Part shown: positions 7,797 to 15,645 of the stretch, piece by piece
Position numbering within the stretch: position 1 is the first letter of the stretch
How the letters are laid out: each line of letters opens with the position of its first letter
Source: G963665925 sp050596425
GTDB taxonomy: Bacteria > Bacillota > Clostridia > Peptostreptococcales > Acidaminobacteraceae
Direction: 5' to 3'
NCBI RefSeq assembly: GCF_050596425.1
Contig: NZ_CP192292.1
Span: forward strand, 1,054,001-1,118,000
Length of the DNA: 64,000 nt
Notes under the pieces: generated by a model
Databases searched by the model: none
The model's input: the letters and a program-made list of their open reading frames with translations, nothing else
Told to the model about the DNA's origin: nothing
Position numbers and translations under genes: made by a program

Positions 7797-9197
7797 TTGA
7801 TTCAATCAACCACAGTAGCTGGAACGAATGATGATGCAATGTCATTCAGAGATAGGGTTCAAAAATTTGGACGTGTTCTATCGGGCATGGTTATGCCAAA
7901 CATTGGCGCATTCATAGCATGGGGACTTATAACTGCTTTATTTATTCCAACAGGATGGATGCCAAATGAAAATCTGGCAGCCCTAGTTGGACCAATGATC
8001 GTCAATATGCTTCCACTGCTTATAGGGTATACAGGCGGTAAAAATGTGGCAGGCACACGCGGCGGCGTTCTAGGCGCTGTAGCTACAATGGGGGTTGTTG
8101 TCGGTTCAGATGTGCCTATGTTCTTAGGGGCCATGTTAATGGGACCACTTGGCGGTCTTGCTGTCAAGAAATTTGATCAAGCTGTTCACGGAAAGATTCC
8201 AAGCGGATTTGAAATGCTTGTGAACAACTTTTCGGCAGGTATTATAGGTACAATTCTAGCCCTTGCGGCATACCTGGGTATAGGTCCTGTTGTATCAGGC
8301 CTTAACAATGTTTTGTCAGCAGGCGTACATGCCATCGTTAATGCAGGCCTATTACCACTGACATCAATCTTTATTGAACCAGGTAAGATTTTATTCTTAA
8401 ACAATGCCATGAATCATGGTGTTTTAGGCCCTCTTGGTATTGCTGAGTCAGCAGAAGTGGGCAAGTCGATTTTCTTCTTGCTAGAGACCAATCCAGGACC
8501 AGGTCTAGGTATTTTACTGGCTTACTGGATGTTTGGTAAAGGCAATGTGAAACAGTCTGCACCAGGTGCAGTGATTATCCATTTCCTTGGCGGTATTCAT
8601 GAGATTTACTTCCCGTATGTCCTTATGAATCCTGCACTGCTTCTAGCCGTTATTGCTGGTGGTGCCAGTGGTGTAATGACATTTTCACTTTTAGGTGCTG
8701 GTCTTGTTGCAACACCATCACCTGGATCAATTTTTGCTCTACTTGCTATGACGCCTAAAGGCAATTTCTTTGCAGTTATAGCTGGTGTGGTTATTTCTTC
8801 AGCTGTGTCATTTGTTGTGGCATCCTTCTTTGTTAAGAAGACCAAGATTGATGGGGCGTCAGAGAATTTAGAAGAAGCCAAGGCAAAAGTTAAAGATATG
8901 AAAGGTCTGAAAAAGACGAGTGTATCTCTCATTGTCTTCGCATGTGATGCAGGCATGGGTTCTAGTGCGATGGGCGCATCTTCTTTAAGGTCTAAAATCA
9001 AAAAAGCAGGTCTTAATATTGAAGTTAAGCATAGCGCTGTTGATGAAGTGCCACAAGATGCAGACATTATTCTGAGTCATGAAACCCTGACACATAGGGC
9101 AAAAGCAAAGGCGCCAAATGCTGAACATATTTCGATTAAGGAATTTGTTAACAATCCAGTATATGATCAACTGGTAGAAAAGCTAAAGGCCAACTAA
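7797..9197 (+). CDS. mtlA: Mannitol-type PTS transporter, EIICB
   Basis: A 466-residue membrane permease. Residues about 15-345 are the multi-spanning EIIC domain (GMVMPNIGAFIAWGL near the N-terminus, ETNPGPGLG and GGIHEIYFPYVLMNP in the core), and the C-terminus is EIIB with phosphorylated Cys383 in FACDAGMGSSAMGAS. It imports and phosphorylates a hexitol but carries no EIIA, so it must take phosphate from another EIIA, probably that of the paralogue 2.3 kb downstream. Translation probably starts at TTG 7797, five bases after AAGGAGGGGG; an ATG at residue 15 is the alternative. Transcribed alone. Confidence 0.9.
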   Translation: MIQSTTVAGTNDDAMSFRDRVQKFGRVLSGMVMPNIGAFIAWGLITALFIPTGWMPNENLAALVGPMIVNMLPLLIGYTGGKNVAGTRGGVLGAVATMGVVVGSDVPMFLGAMLMGPLGGLAVKKFDQAVHGKIPSGFEMLVNNFSAGIIGTILALAAYLGIGPVVSGLNNVLSAGVHAIVNAGLLPLTSIFIEPGKILFLNNAMNHGVLGPLGIAESAEVGKSIFFLLETNPGPGLGILLAYWMFGKGNVKQSAPGAVIIHFLGGIHEIYFPYVLMNPALLLAVIAGGASGVMTFSLLGAGLVATPSPGSIFALLAMTPKGNFFAVIAGVVISSAVSFVVASFFVKKTKIDGASENLEEAKAKVKDMKGLKKTSVSLIVFACDAGMGSSAMGASSLRSKIKKAGLNIEVKHSAVDEVPQDADIILSHETLTHRAKAKAPNAEHISIKEFVNNPVYDQLVEKLKAN

Positions 9198-9228
9198 AGT
9201 CATCAGAAAACTCACATATACCTAATTC

Positions 9229-9268
9229 GGAGTCAGCGTCAATTCATGATTGGATTGACGCTGATTCC
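9229..9268 (+). terminator. Strong hairpin between EIICB and the regulator
   Basis: GGAGTCAGCGTCAAT (9229-9243) pairs with ATTGACGCTGATTCC (9254-9268) with one mismatch. There is no good T-run, so it may be a weak terminator or an mRNA-stabilising stem. Confidence 0.5.
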
Positions 9269-9288
9269 ATGAGAAGAGTTATTTACTT

Positions 9289-9385
9289 TTGTCACCATTC
9301 GATATGGTCAAATATCAATCATTTTATTAACATTCTCTTCGATAATCGGATATAATATAGATAAATATTCAGAATTGTCACCATT
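9289..9385 (+). promoter_or_regulatory. Regulator promoter flanked by repeated TTGTCACCATT
   Basis: An 11-bp direct repeat TTGTCACCATT occurs at 9289-9299 and 9375-9385. Between them lie a candidate -35 TTAACA (9327-9332) and -10 TATAAT (9351-9356), spacer 18. The first copy is followed by ATATGGTCAAA, giving a rough inverted repeat. The arrangement suggests autoregulation. Confidence 0.5.
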
Positions 9386-9398
9386 TTCGGAGGGGAAT

Positions 9399-11486
9399 AT
9401 GGCTCATCAAATTTCAAAGCGAACCAAGCGAATAATAGAACTTCTTATTGAACAGGACACATACGTTTCTGGCAACTGGATTGCCAAGCAACTTGGTGTC
9501 AGCAAAAGAACGGTTTTAAGAGAGATGAATGAAGTGGAGCGCCATGTAAAAGAAAATGGTGCAGTCCTAGAGAGAATACCAGGCAAAGGGGTTCGTTTAA
9601 AAGTTTCAGATGAAAATTTAAATGACTTTTTACTTGGCATTGGTGGAACAGCTGTAGAGGAATACTTTAACCCAGAAGAACGACAAAGGTATTTACTCAT
9701 TGAACTGATTAGCACCAAAGAGACACAAAAACTGTATTACTTTGCTTCTAAGTTGAAAATATCTGAAGCCACAGTCAGTCATGACCTTGACAGAATTGAG
9801 GGCTGGCTTGAAAAAAGACATTTGAAGCTAATTCGTAAACCTGGCTATGGGGTTAAGGTGGAAGGTCACGAGCGGGACATTCGGAAAACGATTGTCGAGC
9901 TTGTTTATGACAATTTCAGTCGAGATGAATTGATGACCTTCCTTCGAAGACAGTTTTCATCAAGTGTCCATGCTTCAACTCGGTCTGACATTAAAAAACG
10001 ACTCCTCAATATTATAGGTGACTCAACCCTAAACGGTATTGAAACAGCTATAGAAAAGTCCAGTGTTTTAAGCAAATATCAAATTGCTGATAACGCTTAT
10101 GTTGCTCTTGTTGTCCACCTTTCACTGGCTGTCCAAAGATTGATGGAGGGGGATGAAATCAGATTTGATGCCATCTTACTTGAAGAACTGAAAGAATCTC
10201 CAGAATTTGAAATGGCTCAAAAAATCATTGATGCTGTATCGGATATTTTAAAACTGACGATTCCTATAGATGAGGTTGGCTATGTGACAATGCACATACA
10301 AGGGGCCAAGTTTCGATCCATCACTGATCAGGACACAGCCTTTCGAATTCACGATTATGAAATCATTCACTTGGCGGAACAGTTGGTTCAGATTATGGAA
10401 CGTAAGGCAGGCATGATCTTAAGCGACAACAAAAGACTGCTCACGGACTTGGTTAACCATATGGGACCGGCATTTACCCGTATTCGCATGGGTATGGTGA
10501 TTCGAAACCCTCTACTCGGTCAAATTCAGTCTCAGTATATGACTTATTATAACTGGACCAAGGAAGCTGCAGAAATTATTGAACAGAGACTGGGCAATAA
10601 AATTCCAGAGGATGAAATAGGTTATCTCACAATGCATTTCGGGGCTGCTATTGAATCATCCATGAAGAAGAAAGATTTGATATGGCGAGTCATTATAGCT
10701 TGCAGCACAGGCATTGGGTCATCGAAATTATTAGAGTCTAGGGTTAGAAAACTCTATAAAAACATACGGATCGTCTCCATACGATCAACGATTGATATTG
10801 AAAAAGCCATTGAAGAAGAAAATGTGGATTTTATTATTTCAACGGTAAATTTAGCGCAGACTATGGTGCCTACAGTTGTGGTGAGTCCTCTCCTTCTCGA
10901 TGAAGACGCACAAAAAATTGAAGGCACAATGGCAGAAGTTATACCAAAGCAAATAGATAATTCAACAACTGATGGTTATAGACTGGTCGACAAACTGGCT
11001 AGGATAAAACAAGTGGCCCATGCAGGTGAAGTTCTACTGAAGAATATCTTTTTCCTGATATCCCAAGCAGATACCACAGAGGCCTTGGTTGGTGAAATAG
11101 TCAGTGAAATTAGCCCTCATGAGGCAGGAACACTTGTGAGAGATTTTTTAAAGCGGGAAGAGTACGGCAGAACACAAATTGCAGGAGGGGCAGGCACCTT
11201 ACTTCACTGTAGAAGTGGTGGTGTCAAAGAAATACAATTGGGGTTTGTCAAAACAGACAAGGGGTGCATTGGATATGATTTTGCCCTTGTGATGGTTGTG
11301 CCGGAAAATGTGCCCTCAGGTGCTAGAGAAATTCTAGGAAGTCTGACACAGAAAATTTCTGAGTCAGAGGATTGGATTATGGCCATAGCAAGAGGCAATA
11401 TAAAAATGACTTACACGTATTTAGAACAAGTTATAGATGAAGAAGTAAGAGCTACTTTGAAAGTTTTGGAGGATAAAAATGAGTAA
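9399..11486 (+). CDS. mtlR: MtlR-type PRD transcriptional activator
   Basis: A 695-residue regulator with two N-terminal HTH regions (about residues 5-55 and 95-150), two PTS regulation domains (PRD; histidines in VVHLSLA, TMHIQGA, VNHMGPA and TMHFGAA), an EIIB-like domain with Cys435 in IIACSTGIGSS, and a C-terminal EIIA-like domain. This is the MtlR layout, in which phosphorylation by HPr and the EII proteins switches DNA binding. I choose ATG 9399 after GGAGGGG; TTG 9375 would add eight residues and overlap the repeat site. Its stop overlaps the next gene by eight bases, so the activator leads its own PTS operon. Confidence 0.9.
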   Translation: MAHQISKRTKRIIELLIEQDTYVSGNWIAKQLGVSKRTVLREMNEVERHVKENGAVLERIPGKGVRLKVSDENLNDFLLGIGGTAVEEYFNPEERQRYLLIELISTKETQKLYYFASKLKISEATVSHDLDRIEGWLEKRHLKLIRKPGYGVKVEGHERDIRKTIVELVYDNFSRDELMTFLRRQFSSSVHASTRSDIKKRLLNIIGDSTLNGIETAIEKSSVLSKYQIADNAYVALVVHLSLAVQRLMEGDEIRFDAILLEELKESPEFEMAQKIIDAVSDILKLTIPIDEVGYVTMHIQGAKFRSITDQDTAFRIHDYEIIHLAEQLVQIMERKAGMILSDNKRLLTDLVNHMGPAFTRIRMGMVIRNPLLGQIQSQYMTYYNWTKEAAEIIEQRLGNKIPEDEIGYLTMHFGAAIESSMKKKDLIWRVIIACSTGIGSSKLLESRVRKLYKNIRIVSIRSTIDIEKAIEEENVDFIISTVNLAQTMVPTVVVSPLLLDEDAQKIEGTMAEVIPKQIDNSTTDGYRLVDKLARIKQVAHAGEVLLKNIFFLISQADTTEALVGEIVSEISPHEAGTLVRDFLKREEYGRTQIAGGAGTLLHCRSGGVKEIQLGFVKTDKGCIGYDFALVMVVPENVPSGAREILGSLTQKISESEDWIMAIARGNIKMTYTYLEQVIDEEVRATLKVLEDKNE

Positions 11487-13416
11487 TCAGATGGGTGCAC
11501 ATCAGAAAATACAAAAATTTGGACGCACCATGAGCGGTATGGTTATGCCTAATATCGGGGCATTTATAGCATGGGGGTTTATTACAGCCCTCTTCATTCC
11601 AACAGGGTGGATTCCAAATGAAAAGTTGGCAGAACTTGTAGGACCAATGATCACCTACCTGCTTCCCCTATTGATAGGGTTTTCGGGTGGCAATATGTTT
11701 GGCGGTGCAAGAGGTGGCGTCATAGGTGCTGTTTCGACAATGGGTGTTGTCATTGGTGCAGATGTTCCTATGCTATTAGGGGCAATGATTATGGGTCCGC
11801 TTGGTGGATTCCTGATGAAGAAAACTGATGATTTCACACATGGTAAAGTCCCAAGTGGATTTGAAATGCTTGTTTCAAATTTTTCGGCGGGTATACTTGG
11901 CACTCTCTTAGCACTTCTAGGTTACCTGGGAATTGGGCCAATGGTCCTTATCATAAACGCTGGACTTGAAAGCGGCGTGCGGACAATTGTCGAAGCAGGT
12001 CTGCTACCACTTGTGTCTCTATTTGTAGAGCCCGGTAAAATTTTATTTATGAACAATGCCCTAAATCATGGAGTCCTTGCACCTTTAGGCATTCAGGAAT
12101 CAGCTGAGCTTGGAAAGTCAATTTTCTTCCTGATAGAAACCAATCCAGGACCAGGTCTTGGAATTCTGGTGGCTTACGCACTCTTTGGAAAAGGTATGGC
12201 AAAACAGTCTTCACCTGGTGCCATTATCATTCTTTTCTTGGGTGGTATTCATGAAATTTATTTTCCATATGTTCTTATGAATCCTCTAATGGTTCTGGCA
12301 GTGATCGCAGGCGGTGCCAGTGGTGTGTTTACATTCGTATTAACAGGCGCAGGCCTTGTGGCAACACCATCTCCAGGTTCGATCTTTGCCCTGCTAGCCA
12401 TGACGCCGAAGGGACATTTAACAGGTGTTCTAATGGGCGTATTGGTATCAACAATTGTTTCTTGTGCTGTGGCAGCTCTTGTTCTAAGACTGACATCTGC
12501 GGGCAAGCAAAATGATTTTGAATCAGCCCAAGAAGCTGTAAAAGACATAAAGGGTAAAAAAGAAAGCACTTCAAATGGACGCATTTCAAAAAAAGATGAA
12601 AGTGTCGTAAATGAAGATCGCCCGGTGGCGAAAGAAATGCAGTTAAAAGACTTGGACCCAGAAAATATTCGAAAAATTGCCTTTGCATGTGATGCTGGCA
12701 TGGGATCAAGTGCCATGGGCGCGAGTGCTTTTTCTAAAAAACTAATGAAAAGTGGATACGACATAGAGGTTGTCTATTATCCAGTTGATGAAATACCGCA
12801 TGGCATCGACCTGGTGGTGACCAATATTAGTCTGACAAATAGGGCAAGGACGAGATTGCCTCAAGCTGTCCATATTTCGATTAAGGATTTCTTTAATGAT
12901 CCTGCCCTTGAGGACCTCTTTAACTTCATTGTAAATGGTCAGTCAGGAAGCCTTGAATCTGAAGACAAGTCCAGTGCAAAAGCAAATAAGGTTTTAGAAA
13001 GTGAAGCGGTTATTGTTGGCCTTAAATCAGAAACAAAAGAAGAAGCCATTCAAAGAGCGGGTCAGAAGTTGGCTCAGATGGGCTATGTGAATAGCGCATA
13101 TGTTGAAGGTATGCTAGAGCGTGAAAAACTGACGACAACATATATTGGCTCCAACGTTGCCATTCCTCATGGAACCAATGAAACAAAGGCCCATGTTAAA
13201 CAGACTGGTCTGGTTATATTACAGTATCCAGAGGGTGTGGATTTTGGAGATGGCAATACAGCCTATTTAGTAATTGGTATAGCGGCACTTGGCGATGAAC
13301 ATATGACAATACTGTCTAACATTGCCGAGTCGATTGGGAATGTTGAGGTGCTGGAAAAATTAAAAACCACAGATGATCCAAGTGTGATTTACGAGCAATT
13401 TTCCAGTATTGGATAG
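11479..13416 (+). CDS. mtlA: Mannitol-type PTS transporter, EIICBA
   Basis: A 645-residue fusion: EIIC (about 1-345, closely similar to the upstream EIICB along its length), a charged linker, EIIB with Cys404 in FACDAGMGSSAMGAS, a second linker, and C-terminal EIIA with phosphorylated His564 in NVAIPHG. It takes up a hexitol and releases it as the phosphate. The extra EIIA explains how the upstream EIICB can work. Translation is coupled to mtlR (overlap) with TTGGAGGA upstream. Mannitol is the family default, but the lack of mtlD nearby leaves the true substrate open. Confidence 0.9.
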   Translation: MSNQMGAHQKIQKFGRTMSGMVMPNIGAFIAWGFITALFIPTGWIPNEKLAELVGPMITYLLPLLIGFSGGNMFGGARGGVIGAVSTMGVVIGADVPMLLGAMIMGPLGGFLMKKTDDFTHGKVPSGFEMLVSNFSAGILGTLLALLGYLGIGPMVLIINAGLESGVRTIVEAGLLPLVSLFVEPGKILFMNNALNHGVLAPLGIQESAELGKSIFFLIETNPGPGLGILVAYALFGKGMAKQSSPGAIIILFLGGIHEIYFPYVLMNPLMVLAVIAGGASGVFTFVLTGAGLVATPSPGSIFALLAMTPKGHLTGVLMGVLVSTIVSCAVAALVLRLTSAGKQNDFESAQEAVKDIKGKKESTSNGRISKKDESVVNEDRPVAKEMQLKDLDPENIRKIAFACDAGMGSSAMGASAFSKKLMKSGYDIEVVYYPVDEIPHGIDLVVTNISLTNRARTRLPQAVHISIKDFFNDPALEDLFNFIVNGQSGSLESEDKSSAKANKVLESEAVIVGLKSETKEEAIQRAGQKLAQMGYVNSAYVEGMLEREKLTTTYIGSNVAIPHGTNETKAHVKQTGLVILQYPEGVDFGDGNTAYLVIGIAALGDEHMTILSNIAESIGNVEVLEKLKTTDDPSVIYEQFSSIG

Positions 13417-13424
13417 GAGAAACC

Positions 13425-14354
13425 ATGATTATAACACTAACAATGAATCCAGCTATAGATAAAACAGTGACGATAGATGCTTTTGGCGTTGATAAGGTGA
13501 ATAGAATTGGGAAGTCAAGACTTGATGCTGCCGGGAAAGGCATTAACGTGTCAAAGGTTGTTCGAGAACTTGGTGGACGAACCAAGACAATTGCCTTTTT
13601 AGGAGGGGCATCTGGAGATTTTATTAAGGAAACCTTGGAAAAGGAAAGAATTACCCTTCTTGATGTCCAGGTGGATGGAGAGACTCGAACCAATATTAAA
13701 ATTGTCGATCCATTAAACAACACATACACAGATATAAATGACTCTGGTTCTGTGGTTGGACAAGAGCAACTTGAAGTGTTTGAAAAGAAGCTTATGAATT
13801 ACGTCACCAGCCAGAGTGTGGTTGTCTTTACAGGCAGTGTCCCACCAGGCATATCAAAGGACATTTACAGAAAATATATTGAACGGGTTCAATCTATTGG
13901 GGCCACAGCAGTTTTAGATGCTGATGGAGATCTTCTCAAGCAGGGGATGCTCGCAGGTCCAAAAATTATTAAGCCAAATATTCATGAACTTGAAAATTTT
14001 GCAGGTCGTGAACTGAAAACCATTGATGAAATGGTTGAAACGGCAAAGATATTTATTGAAAAGGGGACAGAACTTGTTGCCCTATCTCTTGGATCAGAGG
14101 GCGCCCTTTTTATCCAAGCTGACAAGGTCATTAAGGCTAAGGGTCTAAACGTGGATGTGAAAGGAACTGTTGGTGCAGGCGACGCTATGCTGGGAGCTAT
14201 TTGCTACGGCGTACATAAAGATCTTCCTTTTGAAGAAGTGGTACGTCTGGCTATTGGAGCATCTGCAGCCAAGGTCTGTATGGAAGGCACTCAGCCTCCA
14301 TCACTTAGTCATGTATATGAGCTTTCTAGAAAAGTTCAGTTTGAAGAAATTTAG
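13425..14354 (+). CDS. fruK: 1-phosphofructokinase-type PfkB kinase
   Basis: A 309-residue LacC/FruK-group kinase: MNPAIDKT at the N-terminus, GGRTKTIAFLGG, the KPNIHELE motif and the C-terminal GTVGAGDAMLGA catalytic loop. FruK phosphorylates fructose 1-phosphate to the 1,6-bisphosphate; tagatose-6-phosphate kinase is the main alternative and hard to exclude by eye. It begins eight bases after the PTS gene with AGGAGA upstream, in the same operon. With the next gene it implies a route in which the imported hexitol phosphate is oxidised to a ketose 1-phosphate and then phosphorylated. Confidence 0.82.
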   Translation: MIITLTMNPAIDKTVTIDAFGVDKVNRIGKSRLDAAGKGINVSKVVRELGGRTKTIAFLGGASGDFIKETLEKERITLLDVQVDGETRTNIKIVDPLNNTYTDINDSGSVVGQEQLEVFEKKLMNYVTSQSVVVFTGSVPPGISKDIYRKYIERVQSIGATAVLDADGDLLKQGMLAGPKIIKPNIHELENFAGRELKTIDEMVETAKIFIEKGTELVALSLGSEGALFIQADKVIKAKGLNVDVKGTVGAGDAMLGAICYGVHKDLPFEEVVRLAIGASAAKVCMEGTQPPSLSHVYELSRKVQFEEI

Positions 14355-14363
14355 GAGGACAAT

Positions 14364-15623
14364 ATGAAAGTAAAAGGCGTAAGAATGCATGGACCGCTTA
14401 AGGTCTCTATGGATGAATTTGAACTACCTGAAATTAAAGATGATGAAATACTTGCAACGGTTGTGACAAACAGCCTATGCATGTCAACATACAAGGCGGC
14501 AAAGTTGGCTGAAGGTCATAGACGTGTGCCTAATAATATTTCAACAAACCCAATTGTCACAGGACACGAGTTTGCAGGTGAAATCTTAAAAGTGGGCAAA
14601 AAGTGGGAGAATGATTTTAAAGTCGGCGAGAAGTATGCCATTCAACCAGCCCTAAACTACATGGGTAAGCCAGATTCTCCAGGCTATTCTTATGAGTACT
14701 TTGGCGGCAATATGACTGTGACAGTTATTCCAAATGAAGTTATGGAACTGGGGTGCCTGCTTAAATATGAAGGAGAAGGCTTCTTTAATGCATCCCTTGC
14801 AGAGCCAATGTCATGCATTATAGGCGCTTACAATGCTCAGTATCACAGAAAATTTGGTGAGTACAAACATTCTATGGGTATCAAGCAGGGCGGTTATATG
14901 GCACTTCTTGCAGGTGCGGGTCCAATGGGACTAGGTGCCATTGACTATATTATTAATAATGATGTCAAGCCATCTAAGTTGGCTGTTGTGGACATTAGCC
15001 ATGAAAGACTCACCCGAGCAGAAGAAATTATCACAGTGGAAAAAGCTGCACAAAACGGCGTAGAACTGGTTTACATCAATGGAAATGAAGTGGACACGCA
15101 AACAGCCCTTATGGAATTTGCTGACAATGATGGCTATGATGATGTCTTTGTATATGCCCCAGTACAGTCTCTACTAGAAATTGCAGATGCTGTTCTCAGA
15201 TTTGATGGTTGCCTCAACTTCTTTGCAGGCCCAACTGACGAGAAGTTCAGTGCCAAGTTCAATTACTATAACTGCCATTACAAACAGACGCATATTGTCG
15301 GAACAACTGGTGGCAACACGGATGACTTGATAGAGTCTCTTGATAAGACGGCTAAAAAGCAAATTAATCCTGCTGTTATGGTCACACATATTGGTGGTCT
15401 GAATGCAGCATCAGAAGCTATTGTGAATATGCCACACTTAGATGGCGGGAAAAAACTGATCTATACGAGTGTTGAGATGCCTCTAACAGCAATTTCAGAT
15501 TTTGAAAAGCTGGGTGAGAAGGATCCTGTTTACAAAGAACTTGCAGAGATAGTGGCCAAGACAAATGGGCTATGGAATGTCGACGCTGAGGAATATCTAC
15601 TGGCAAACATGAAGAAAATATAA
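14364..15623 (+). CDS. SorE-like zinc-dependent sugar-phosphate dehydrogenase
   Basis: A 419-residue medium-chain dehydrogenase/reductase resembling L-sorbose-1-phosphate reductase (SorE). It has a GHEFAG zinc-site motif near residue 70, an acidic metal ligand region in SLAEPMSCIIGAYNA, and a nucleotide-binding GAGPMGLGAIDY stretch. SorE interconverts a ketose 1-phosphate and a hexitol 6-phosphate with NAD(P)H. Here it sits between the kinase and the HPr-EI fusion, nine bases after the former with AGGAGG upstream, so it probably oxidises the hexitol phosphate made by the PTS. Substrate is inferred. Confidence 0.75.
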   Translation: MKVKGVRMHGPLKVSMDEFELPEIKDDEILATVVTNSLCMSTYKAAKLAEGHRRVPNNISTNPIVTGHEFAGEILKVGKKWENDFKVGEKYAIQPALNYMGKPDSPGYSYEYFGGNMTVTVIPNEVMELGCLLKYEGEGFFNASLAEPMSCIIGAYNAQYHRKFGEYKHSMGIKQGGYMALLAGAGPMGLGAIDYIINNDVKPSKLAVVDISHERLTRAEEIITVEKAAQNGVELVYINGNEVDTQTALMEFADNDGYDDVFVYAPVQSLLEIADAVLRFDGCLNFFAGPTDEKFSAKFNYYNCHYKQTHIVGTTGGNTDDLIESLDKTAKKQINPAVMVTHIGGLNAASEAIVNMPHLDGGKKLIYTSVEMPLTAISDFEKLGEKDPVYKELAEIVAKTNGLWNVDAEEYLLANMKKI

Positions 15624-15645
15624 ATAAGGTAAGAGGTGTAGAGAT

